Assembly: GCA_029204225.1 (NCBI GenBank)
Contig: CM055100.1
Span: forward strand, 15,472,835-15,536,834
Origin: Diphasiastrum complanatum
Lineage: Eukaryota; Streptophyta; Lycopodiopsida; Lycopodiales; Lycopodiaceae
DNA: 64,000 bases
Direction of reading: 5' to 3'
The notes below the pieces were generated by a model that had not been told where the DNA came from, ran no database searches, and saw nothing but the letters and a program-made list of their open reading frames with translations. Positions within the stretch are counted from its first letter, which is position 1. Each line of letters starts with the position of its first letter. This document shows positions 13,701 to 26,100 of this stretch, piece after piece. A program made the translations under genes and the position numbers.

Positions 13701-16700
13701 ATCAAGTGTAGGATTCATTGTGCCCACATGCTCTTGATAGTGAGGAGCTAGACTTTACAGAAAAAAAATTCAATTGTCAAAGAAGATCAAAGGTACACCT
13801 TATAATAAGCATCTACTACATATATATCTCATGAATCGGCAATTTAGAATGACTTATTGCAATGGCCAAGGTGAGGTGATTCTTATTATAGAAGTTGAAT
13901 TCCAGGCATCAAAATAGTGGGAAAATAGTGTCATGGACTACCTCAGAAGGTCTCTAGCTTTCACCCTTTATACCTCAGACCTTTGCATCATACAAGAAAT
14001 CCTCCAAAGTTCTTTTGATTTCAATGTATGGCATAAATTTATGAGACGTTTGCATGACTTACAACCCTAATAGGATTTACTCCTCCCAAAAAGGGCACTA
14101 TATGGGCGAAGCGAACAAATGATGAATAAAAACAACGTGGACCCATGGTCTATATAGATGTCTTTGTGCACCATAATATGCTACCAGCTCACCCTCGTGC
14201 AATGTTGCAGCGGCTCGCATTCCGCTGCAACAGTGATCCGGAACAAGCGTTTCGGATCGTCAGAAAAATTAACATTCTGTCTAAACAATTTCGGACACCA
14301 ATGAACCTGTTTTTTTGGAAAATAAAATGTTAGTGCACGTTCCGAGAAATCCTATTTCACGGATCGCGTTCCGGATCGGAACGTGCAACTTTGCCCTCGT
14401 GCTTTAAAAGACATTATCCTCAATGTCATTATGAAAGATACGATAATATTTAGAAATAGAAATTGTTAAAAAATACATATACTAGAGAAGGTGCAAAACA
14501 AAATTATATGCCAAAGAAGAAGCGGCAAGAACAAAATAGCACTACCTTTGACTACTATTTAGAGGCTACCAAAAATGTCATGTAGTAGTCAAAAAAAATG
14601 GAAAGATATTCAAAAAACTACTACCTATGTATCACCAACCTTGACAAATAGACCAATAATGCCACAGAAAGGATTTATGTGAGCGGCATAGACTGCACAA
14701 ACTCAAAAAGGGTCTCCAAGCCAATCATATAGACAGTTAGTACTAGATAATAGAAAAACGAATTGAATCTAAAGGTACCCAAAGGGCCCAAGCCAACAAC
14801 ACAGATCTTGTGTATACTTTTATAATTGAACAATTGATTCCAAAAATACTTCTTGCATAAAACCATAAGTGTAAAGCATTATAGCATACCTACAATTTAG
14901 ATACCTTATATTATAGAAATGGCTCCATATAAAACTCCAGATAAAAGAGAAAGGTCACACCTAAGCAACAAGCAATGACTGAATTGAATCCCTCGTGAAC
15001 ATTGTAGAGGGATCCATAACACTTGAGATCATGTTTAAATGAACACCTCTATTTGGAACTATCATTGTACAAAAGAGATTAGTGTAGCATTGTTGGCATA
15101 GACGGAAATATAAGAACCATCTAAGGAACTCATAGCCTCCATGAGCAATAGAAACTAAAAGAAAAGCCTAATGAACCAATGGCTATACCTCAACTTAACC
15201 ATGTATTTGCCTTAACGCCATTGGTTATAATTATGTACCTCATAAAAAAGTTGTGACTACTTTGGATATCCATGCACCTCACTACATGAATCTTGTGGCT
15301 CGTTGTGATATTTGGACTGAAAATGCAAATGATGAAATGGATGTGCCTCAGCACCATCTCTACATACTTGCTCATTATGACATTGATCATGTACCTCATG
15401 TGGCTCATGATCATGATCACGATCATAATCTAACATGTCATGTACAACATTTTGTGACTGGTATCATATGCATGTTCCAAATCTGCATATACTGGTGCAT
15501 GTGCCTCTTCTATAGACATCAGTACCTCACCTTTAGATAACTTTTCTCATTTGTAGAAGTGGCCCAAACTGAATATGTATGTCTCGGTATAGTATGTAGC
15601 TATGTCAAGAATCTCTTACTGTCTCTCAACAACTCTATCAACAGCAAGTCTCAATGTTATGGACAGTTCCATATACCTATTTCTCTGCATCAATTTATCA
15701 TTTTATAGGCCCAATTACTAAGTTGGCAATGCTAGTTGACTACTAGACCTAAAATAAGGAGCACTACAGTCAAAGAGCACAGTTGAACTCCATGCCTCCC
15801 TATTTTTGTGTTATGTATGGAATTCATAGTTGCACCGAAACACGATTCTGGGGCTGAGCGTTTCGGAAATCGCGTTTCTGAGAAACGCGATTCTCAGCCC
15901 AGAATCGTTCCAGAAACGTTTTTTTTAAAAAATAATAAATAAAAAATTTTGAACACCTCTTCACGGCCAGAATCGCGCCAGCCGTGGAGGTGTTAGTTTT
16001 TTTTGTTTTGAGCTGTAGGCATCGGATCTTGGCGTGTGGATAGTCGACAGGCATCTACTCAGCGATGCGGAGGTGGTGTGCACGGTGCCAGGGGGATCTG
16101 AGCTGCAAGTGTTGACATTGAACTGTAGGCAACCAAATCAAGCGCAGTTTGGCTCTAGACCACCTTTCTTCATGCCCACGGTGATTCCTACGGGGTCAGT
16201 TTCAACCATTACGGCACACCTTGCGAGATTTGAACACCACAATCCAAATGCTTGTTTTTTTTTGCCATTTTCAGAAAATGGCTTCTGGGCAACCGATTCA
16301 GGTGGTGTCTGAGCCTAGAATGCATTTCCACATGCCCGCACAGACTCCTGTGACCTCCGTTCTGCCCGTCTACGTCCGTAGCACAAATCTCAATTTTGTT
16401 GCCCTAATTCCATGTTTTTTAGGGTTTAGAGTTAGAGCATCGTGCAAGCATCCGCCAGTAGCGTGGTTTAGGCCTGCACTGGACTCATAGACGCCTGCAA
16501 GGAGTCCCATGCTAGCGTCAGTCGCCCGTTTTCGCTCGCACTGGAATTATTCTATCCCTCGCCCTGTCTCGTGTGTTTTTTGCCAGTTGCTATGATCTTG
16601 CTAGAATCAATGTGACGCGTGCTCGGATGTGTTCAGCTCTATTTTAGGCTGGTAAAGTTTTTCAATGCAGTGTGTTTTCTTCTACTGAACGGTTGTTTGC

Positions 16701-19700
16701 TTGTTTTTGTTCGCAGGTTTGATCTCGTGTGGACACGATGCCGGTGCAGGGCCGAGGCCTTTGGGGCGAGGTTGACTATTACGTACGGGCACGGTGCTGC
16801 AGGACAGGGACAGGGACAGGGACAGGGTGCTGCATCACAGGTTTCTGGACAGGGACAAGGACAGAGACAGGGACAGGGGGCAAGAGCAGCTGCAGGTTCA
16901 CAGGCAAGGGTCACAGGTATGCAGGCACGGCCTACTACGGGTGCAGAGCCTAGTATAGCACGTTCTTGGCAGGGTTTAGGTGCAGTGCATGGTCCAGGCA
17001 GTGCCACTCCAGTTCCACCCGCAGCAGCAGGGCTTACTTCAGAGGGGAGAGCGTCACATGAGCAGGTTGGATCAGCAGCAGCGGGTCCTTCTCGTCCCTC
17101 CTCTTCTTCGGCGGCAGATACAGCACATGGTTCGACAGGTCCTCCCAGAGAGAGTGATACACCCACAGATCAGCCATCCGGTTCGCGCGTTAGACCACGA
17201 GCGCCATGTGCACAGCACAGAGAGGTTAGGCCCAGACAGCAGACCCTTGATCGATGCGGGTGGCAGAGAGAGCAGCATGCCCGATGCACTCAACTTGCTG
17301 GCCAGTTCTTTTACGAGTGCGGCATTTCCTTTGTTGTTGCTGACACTTGGGTGTTCAGAGAGTTTTGCGCACAGATGGCAGCCGTGGAAGCTACATGGAC
17401 GCCTCCCAGACGAGAGGCATTGCGAGGCAGGATGCTTTGTCAGGAGGAGGAGACCATTACGCGGGAGCTGAGTTCCATTCGCTCAGCTTGGCAGATGTAA
17501 GTACTTTGTTTTCATAAACCCATTGCATGCGTTTAGGGTTGACTCGTGGCGCAATTTTTGCATTCGGCTAATGGGTGTTTTGTGACAGGTATGGATGCAT
17601 GATATTGAGTGATGGATGGACCGACATTCGTCGGCGATCCGTCATCAATGTCTTGGTTTCTTGCCCGCTTGGCACAGTATTCCTACGTGGCGTGGATGCC
17701 ACTCGAGGTGGTGACGCCATCACAACCGATTTTATATGGGAGGTTATCAGAGATGTTATTGTTGACATTGGAGTAGAGCATGTGGTTCAGGTTGTCACGG
17801 ACAACGCTTCGAACTGCGAGCAGATGGGAGAGAATATGACGAGGGAGCACCCCAGCATTGTGTGGACACCTTGTGCTGCGCATTGTATAGACTTGCTCAT
17901 CCATGACCTGTGTGCACTTCCATGGATCAGAGAGGTATTGGTTTCTCCATTTGCTATGCTATCTTGATTGACGCCTGCTCCATGCTGCTAAACACATCTC
18001 AACTATTGTCTAAATTTTTCACCGGATGTCTGTGTTGCAGGTCACTTCTACGGCCATGCGCCTGGTCACTTTTGTTACCAAGAAGAGGCGTGTGCTGGCC
18101 CTATTCCACACCTTCTCGCACCTGAACCTGAAGAAGCCAGCACCCACACGCTTTGCCTTTTACTTTTTGGTGCTAGAGCGATTAGTATTAGTGAAAGACG
18201 CATTGCGGCGGATGGTTTCCAGCGAGTCCTTCCGAGAGTTCATGGACGTCCCACATGCGGCGTTTTTTCGGTCCACTGTGTTCGGTGAGCCGTTCTGGAG
18301 AGATGCTGAGGAGATTACTGGGGTCCTTCTACCCATTTTCAGAGTGTTGCGCCTGGTAGACCGTGAGGGGTGCACTCTCGGCCTCATTTACGAGTTCATG
18401 GACCGCATCGACGAGGGGATTCAGACGTCAGCCTTGGTCGAGCACAGGTATGACTCTTCAGTGTCTAGTTTGTTGTTTCTCACTCAAGTCTGATTCGATT
18501 CTTTTATGCTATGGCAGCTATGGTTACATGATTGTTGTGATTTGCCTACTGCAGGAGGCGCGAGATCTCACGTATCGCTACCAGTTTCCTTTCGATGGAG
18601 AGCAGAGTCGGCGGAGGGAGGATATGTTGAGGCCTGTTTCATGGTGGGGCTACCATGGGCGCGGCACAGGTGACCTGCGACGACTGGCCGAGAGAGTCCT
18701 TGCACAGGACTGTTCAGCGGGAGCTTGCGAGCGAAATTGGAGCACCTGGGCCTTGTATCACACGCAGAAGAGGAACAGGTTGTCCATCGAGCAGTGTAGG
18801 CGGTTGGTGTTTGTGAATACCAACGGCCGTATGCTAAGGCGCACACGAGGAGGGGGACAGATGCTCGAGGTGAGTCACATCATCACCCCCTGTTTCTTGC
18901 TGTGCTTTGACGAACTGAATTGCTTTTGAATTATGCAATGAATTGCTGACAACAATGTATTGTTTTTGGTTGCAGGTGAACCTTGACACTTGCTTGGTGG
19001 ATTCGACAGCTGCTGCTCCTCGGGCACCACCCACGCAGGAGGAGATGGATGATGAGATCCATAGAGATCTATATAGACAGGCGCAGGCTGACGCACGGGC
19101 TCTACGGCGTTCAAGGAGGGCAGACAGGCAGAGGGCTAGGGCTGAGGAGGGGGATGATGAGGGCTTGGAGGGTGGAGAGGAGCTCGGGGCTGACTATCAG
19201 GAGGAGGAGTGGGTTGAGGGGGATACGGAGGAGGATGAGGAGATGGGGGCAGAGGCACAGGGGGATGACCTTGCTGACTTGCTGGTGGACCCTGATGCGG
19301 AGACAGAGGAGCCAGCCATTCCTACACGTAGGCCTAGGGGGAGACCTAGAGGTTCTGGGAGGGGGGGGCTGAGTTCGCTTTTTGTAGACAGGAGTGGAGC
19401 ATCACAGGCAGCCGTCGGCCAGGCATCATCACAGTGGGTAGGGCCATTCCAGGGCGTTGGATCACAACCACCTGACACACAGACACGCAGGGGTAGACAC
19501 AGGGGTGGGGGCAGGCAGAGGGGGGGCAGAGGAGGGGAGAGAGGTAGAGGCAGAGGTAGAGGCAGGGGGAGGATCCAGAGCCAGAGCACGCAGCAGAGAG
19601 CCAGAGCACACGGCAGAGCCAGGGCCACACCACGGCATATGGCTCCCTCCAGTTCTGATTCATCTACAGACCCTTGGGATCTGCAGTCAGGCACAGATTC

Positions 19701-20031
19701 AGATGATGGTTCCTACCATGACTCTGACGAGCCTTAGTTGTGTAGTTTTCATTATGTTCATGGAACATCATTGTACTCCATTTTGGTGCCATGTGGCCCG
19801 ATATTATATATTACGATGATCCTATTCACAGCAGTGTAACGATTCAGTACTGTTCTTTGAGAGAGAGAGAGAGAGAGAGAGAGAGTATGGTTGAAAAACG
19901 ATTCCATATGGTTGAAAAATGCTTCAGTATGGTTCAGGACGATGCAGTATGGTGATTGGTTCAGAACACTTAGCATGGTTTTTGTTTAGCATGATTCAGC
20001 ATTTTTGTTTAGTTTGTTGGATCTGAGAGAG

Positions 20032-20097
<66 letters not shown>

Positions 20098-23059
20098 TTA
20101 AATTTTGGGGCATCATGTTTTTTTATTAATGCACCTGGGAGTTAAAGCGTAAACCTAGGAGTTAATGCACCTAAACTAGACCATCCTGCACCCGAAATGT
20201 TCGGCAAAATACACAGTAATTATGCTCTTAATTAGAGCTTTCACCTGATACCCATATTGCACAAAAAAAACCAAAAAAAAAAAAAAATTAAAAAACGTTT
20301 TTGGAAAAAAATTCCATATTTCCGAAACGCGTTTCTGAACGCGCGTTTCAGAAACGCAGTGCAACTATGATGGAATTATTAATGTGTAAAGCCAACTTTT
20401 GTAGGTGTACATACATTTCCTAATGTACTCATCATTATATGTTGTGAAACCAGTAAATAGGCCAATGTGTCACTAATAATCTAAGCTAATAAAACTGATC
20501 CTCCACATGTGGAAAAAGATTTAAGAAGAGGGGATCAAATATTGCAGTAACGTGCATTTGCAAGAGCGACCCAATCTAAACGATTGTCAAGTTGGAGCTG
20601 GTTATATCATTACTGCAAATTCCGAGCACAAAGCAGAAGCCTTGTCCAAGAGGGAAAAGTCCTGACATATCCTCATGGTATTTTTACTTTTCACATTATA
20701 GTTGAACGAGTTGGAATGCGAACCAATAGAGCTTAGCTTCTAGACTTTTCTTCAACAGTCTATATGAAGTTCTTGGTGAGGCTTATATTGGTGTCTATTC
20801 ATGGGTCAGAAAGTTATACATGCGTTCAGTTTGGGTTTTCAGCTGATCTCGTTCAAATTCCATTCGTAAATAAAACTGTATTGTTATGATAACTTAAATA
20901 TCAGACGGTTCCTCTACAGAGCATACCTTCGCCACACATGGCAGGGCCGGGGCTAAACCCGACTATTACAGGACTCATTTCTTGGAGATGGATGTCGTGG
21001 GGATCCCAGATCAACCACGATATTTAGATTCTGGACTATCCCATGGCCTGAGATTCATATTGGGTCAACTACATCTCTCAGCACATCAGCTTGAGATTGA
21101 GATTAGACGTTTCCATGGTATCCCACGTAAGGAGCGGATCTGCCAGCTATGCTCATTGTTTGAGGTGGAGTTAGAGGAGCACTTTTTGTTCAGATGCCCA
21201 GTCTACTACGAGATAGAGACTCCTGTCACACTGCGATCTCTTATAGCATATGATGACCCGAGATGTGTCGCACTTATGGTCAGAGAGATGTTTTTACTAC
21301 GACATGACCTACACCAGCCATCTGTTCACCTTGACACACAGCTACAGATTACATCGTACTTTTCCCGCCGGAGATCACGGATGGACGTTGATAGTGGCGA
21401 TGACAGTGACTCTCTATTACACAGTGCCCAGAGACGACGTACTAATGTTGCCCGTAGAGCCACTATTCAGAGACGACCTTCTTGATGACATCAGCAGCAT
21501 CTATCGAGACCTCCTCCAGGCGTTATACCCATCACATCTTGCTTCCACAACAATGATACTTGAGGGGGGGGTGGGGTGGGGGGGGGGGGGTTTATACCAT
21601 TATCTTATTGGCAGTATTAGACCTTTGCTTTTTTAGACCTACTTCATGTTCGTAGTATAGTATATTGGCATTTCATTTCTTTTCTGTTACGGAAACGTTT
21701 CACACGCTCCTACTGTACCACACACTTGACATGTACTTTTTCATCTTATATGCCTATTGTCATGGAAAAGACATTAATAAAAATCTTTCTTCTCCATCGC
21801 GGCTGGCGCCCTCTCCGTCACTGATGATTGGCGCCCTCCATCACACTGCTGACACCCTCCATCGCTCTGTTTTGAGCCTGTCCATTGCTGATGGTGCCTA
21901 GCTAGCTGATCCTTGCTTGCCCATCCCTCAGATCTGCAAAATGCCTCGTCGCAAAGGTGTTATTCCTTATCCATCTTCTGTTTCCATCATTGCCTCAGCC
22001 TCACAACCAGATCCAACTTCTCCTTCTACTTCTATGCCTATTGCAATTCCTCTCTCTCCATCAAATCCTATTCCCAACAATGAAGCTACTGTAGCTATTC
22101 CCTTGACTCCAGACACTCCAGAAGTACATGCTTCTCTTCCCACCTTAGTTTGTCTTCTTCGTGAGGATCAACTCCGTCTATTTGAATACCTTAACAATCA
22201 CAGAGAGAAACTTGCTTCCCATGATTCTCTACTTCTCCAGGTGCAATCGCACCTTCAGAAGCTAGACACTTCCATTGAAGCACTCAAGAAGGAAGTTGCA
22301 GTTATCAAAAGTGAAACTTCTTCCCAAATCGCTACTTCAGCTAAAATTCAGCAGCTCGAACAGAACCATACGGCTGTCCAATCATGGGCAGATGTACTTA
22401 AAGGTTCATCTACAGCTATCTCTCCACTTTCGCCCTCACCTTCGTTTATCTCAACCACGTTCAACGAGGGCCGTCTGCAAGAACACAAAGCTCTCAATGT
22501 TCATGTTAGAGGTATTCCGAACTCCCAGCATGTTGTTGAAGAAGCTGAAAAGTTTTTGAAAGGAAATCTTCAGCACCATAGCAAAGGTATGGAAACTGCT
22601 TGGCGACCTAAGAAGGACCCAGATACTCTTGTCATCCATTTCACGTCAATTTCTCACCGACGCGAAGTTTTAGCGAAAAGATTTAAATTGCGTGATACCG
22701 AAATCTATTTGGATGAAGATCTTACTTCCATCCAAGTCCAAGAACGTAAGAAATCAAGACAAGAAGCTCTATCAACTGGCAAACGGCTTATCTATCGCGA
22801 CGGCATTATCAGATTTGTGGATCGTAAGCCTACAGTTAATGAGAGTCTTAATTCTGAAATAGAGTTTGAGTTAGAGAAACGAAAAGATGTCCAGTTGAGC
22901 ATGTAAGTGGTACACGTACCATATAATCCTGGTTATATCACTCTCTTCTTAGTTAGTTTGGATTTAGTTAGATTGTTCGGCACTGTTCCATCTTGTTTCC
23001 ATCTCATCTGATGTACTTGTTCGTCTTATACGCCTTCCGGCATGGAAAAGTCATTAATA

Positions 23060-23123
<64 letters not shown>

Positions 23124-26100
23124 GACATGGCCCTGGTCTAGCATTGGCCATCTCCTCCGCTATCATGGCCCCAAAAAAAGGGGGGGGAGCTAGCTCCCCC
23201 CGCTCCCTACATTCAAAGCAGCCGCCTGAGGTAGCATCGCTGCCTGAGGCTGCAGCATTGCCTCAGGTAGAGCCTCATCCTATGCCTGAGGCAATAGCAA
23301 AAACTCAATTACGGCCGGTTGATCAGGACACTGACCCCCCTTCTGTTGGAATGTAAATGGAATTGCTTACATTACCATAGGTTACTTTGACCCAAAAGGT
23401 AGAGAGTTGTGTAACCACTATCTTCCATCTTCACATAGACTTTGATGACATGAAATTACCCAATGACCATTATTCTTTTTGGATATTGTATGAATTTATT
23501 GCTCTAATGATTTGAGTGTGCAGGTATTACTACCTGTAGAACTAAGAACCTATTATGAGCCATGTCTGATGGTATGAATATTGACCTTTCTTTGAAGGTA
23601 TGTGCAGGTACTCATGAAAGTGCCTGAAGAACGAGAACAAGAATAAGAAACCTTCTAGGCTTAAGGACTGACCTTTCTTTGAAGGTATGTGCAAGTACTC
23701 ATGAAAGTGCCTGAAGGACAAGAATCGGAACAAGAAGCTTTCTAAGCTTAAGACTGTTAACAAAGAAGGCTTATGACAAGTCTATAATGAAGGCTCAGAG
23801 GAGTCTATAAGGAAAGCTTATTTCTAAGTCTATAATGAAGGCTTAGAGGAGTCTATAAGGCAGGCTTATTTCTAAGTCTATAATTGTGAACAACCAAAAC
23901 TCTCTAAGCTACTCAACTCCTGAAGGCCGGTGAAATTTAGTGGAAATAACCATGGACATGGTCCCAAACTCGAGATAGGAAGATAATATTTTAATAATCT
24001 TCACAATCTTCGAGGACTCTGGCTCCTCTTGCGGTGCGTTTGGTATACTTAGACTTCATAATGGACTGTAGGTAGGACTTTGCGATTGCATGCGGTGGCC
24101 TTCATTGAAACTGTTTGTAGGACTTGGCGGTTGCCTGCAGTGGCTGTCTGTGGGCACTTTCCATGTATTTCTGCAGGTAAGGCCTGTTGGCTCTTTACTT
24201 GCATTTCTGCAAAAACTGGATCATAAGCTATAAATGCTTTGTAGGTAGAAATTTCATGTTTCTTGCTAAGGAATCTATCGTGGAATGATCCCCCCAACCA
24301 TAGGTACCCCCCCCCTCTTGAGTCCACTACCTGCTATTCCTGTCAACATACACGAGGTACCCCCCCAGTGGTTGATCGGGCCACCTGGCGTACACACTGC
24401 ATGCGACCTATGAATAGTGAGCGACTCACGGGATACCACCCCCATGCCCCATCATTACCGATGACACCAACTGGTCACCCCGTCTGCCTGCCGGCTAGCA
24501 CTAACAGCTAGGGCCCCGACGGTTACGCGACCGCATCTCTGACAACTTGTCAGACGGTCTCACCGAATCACGGGATTTCGTGATACATCGGTTCCCACTT
24601 GGAAGCGATGCCCTTCCCGATCACTGACCCTTGCCAACTTGGCCTCAGGCCCTCTGAGTGACCGGTCATGCCGAGGTCATGTCAGAACTAGACTGAGTCG
24701 TAACAATCGTTCCCTCTTCTGGCAAGTCATCGGTCCTCGATGACAAATCCTGGGTAAGACTCCTGCAAACATTGTTGCGTCTCCCAGGTAGCATCAGACA
24801 ATGGATGCCCTTTCCAAGCCACTAGATACTCTCGGAGAAGACGATTCCTTAATCGTCGCTCTCTCCGATCTAGGACTCTATCTGGCCCATAATCTGTAGT
24901 GTCTTTCTCCCCAGAGAAACTAGACCTTCTACTAGATTATCGCCATCATGCAAACATCGCTTGAGTTTGCTAACATGAAACACTGGATGCACCTTGCATC
25001 CCACAGGTAGCTGTAGCTTATAAGCCACACCACTAACCTTCTTGATAATCAACCATGGTCCACAAAACCTAGGAGATATCTTGGCACACCTTCCTGTGCG
25101 TAGAACCTTCGACTTCGGAGGGACTAGTAAATATACCCAATCTCCTACCTCAAATTCCCTGTAGGTACGGTTCTCACGAGCATAACTCTCTGCCCTGGCC
25201 ATAGCCCTGGACAAGTTATCTCGTGCCATCTCTAGCCTCTGCTGCATCTGAGTGGTCAAAAACTCTGCGGCGCTAGGTACCTTCTGTGGAATGCCTATCG
25301 TAGCAGGACTCAATGGCCTAAAACCATAATTGCGCTCAAATGGAATCAATCTCGTGGACGCATATCTCTTATCATTATACGCAAACTCCAATATTGGTAA
25401 ATGCTTTACCCAGTCTGTTTGCGTACCACTTACATCTACTCTAAGCATATCCTCTAAGATCTGGTTCACTCTCTCTGTCTGGTCATCTGTTTGAGGATGC
25501 TCAGTACTACTCATCCGCAACTGTGTTCCCAGCATGGCGAACACCTTAGTCTAGAAATTTCCCGTAAACTTGGGATCCCTGTCGATAACCTCGGCTGACT
25601 CTTCCGCATGATCGAAAACCTGGCGCGCCTCAGGCCACACACGTTGACAATGTGGATCGTCCTGTTGAGCCTTCTTGATCTCCTCCATGAGATCACTGTC
25701 AACTATAGTAAAGCTCATCTGATGCAGTATCCGAGATGGTGCATCGGCGACCACATTTTCCTTCCCTCTTCGGAAGCGAATTTCCAAATGAAATTCATGC
25801 ATCAGCTCGACCCACCGAGCTTGGTGGCCTCTCAAATCTGGCTGAGTACTCTCAAATTCGGCGCCATACAGGTAATGTCGCCACACCTTGAGCGCATGTA
25901 TGATCGCATATAGCTCCTGCTCGTGCGTGGGATATCTATGATGTGTTGGCGTCAATTTCCTACTTTCAAAGGCAACAGGTCTACCCTCTTGACTTAACAC
26001 TGCACCTACGGCAATGCCACTTGCATCCGTCTCTAGGTCAAAGGGCTTGTTGGGATCAACAATCTTGAGCACTGGAGCTGTGGCCACAACCTCCTCAAGT

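Larger units (their letters stand above)
15825..20369 (+). mobile_element. hAT DNA transposon, 4545 bp, with perfect target duplication
   Basis: Bounded by catagttgcac and its inverse gtgcaactatg, with identical 8-bp flanks atggaatt at 15817-15824 and 20370-20377. Both subterminal regions are rich in repeated gaaacgcg/cgcgtttc blocks, the usual form of hAT transposase-binding sites. It encodes one spliced transposase on the plus strand, antisense to the host gene. The perfect duplication and mostly open exons indicate recent insertion. Confidence 0.93.
21791..23121 (+). mobile_element. LINE unit B: ORF1-only element with (CT)n tail
   Basis: A short leader, a single intact ORF1 and then the same 3' end as the neighbouring LINE copies (cttatacgcc, catggaaaagtcattaataaag), followed by (CT)n. 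No endonuclease or reverse transcriptase lies between ORF1 and the tail. It therefore looks like a half-LINE, comparable in logic to mammalian HAL1. Confidence 0.65.

Noticed and set aside
15253-15540. Plus-strand frame with a His-Asp run
   Set aside because: The run comes from a short atgatc repeat. No other coding evidence was found.
16639-17166. 175-codon minus-strand frame rich in Cys and Pro
   Set aside because: It is the antisense shadow of the Gly-Gln-rich transposase exon.
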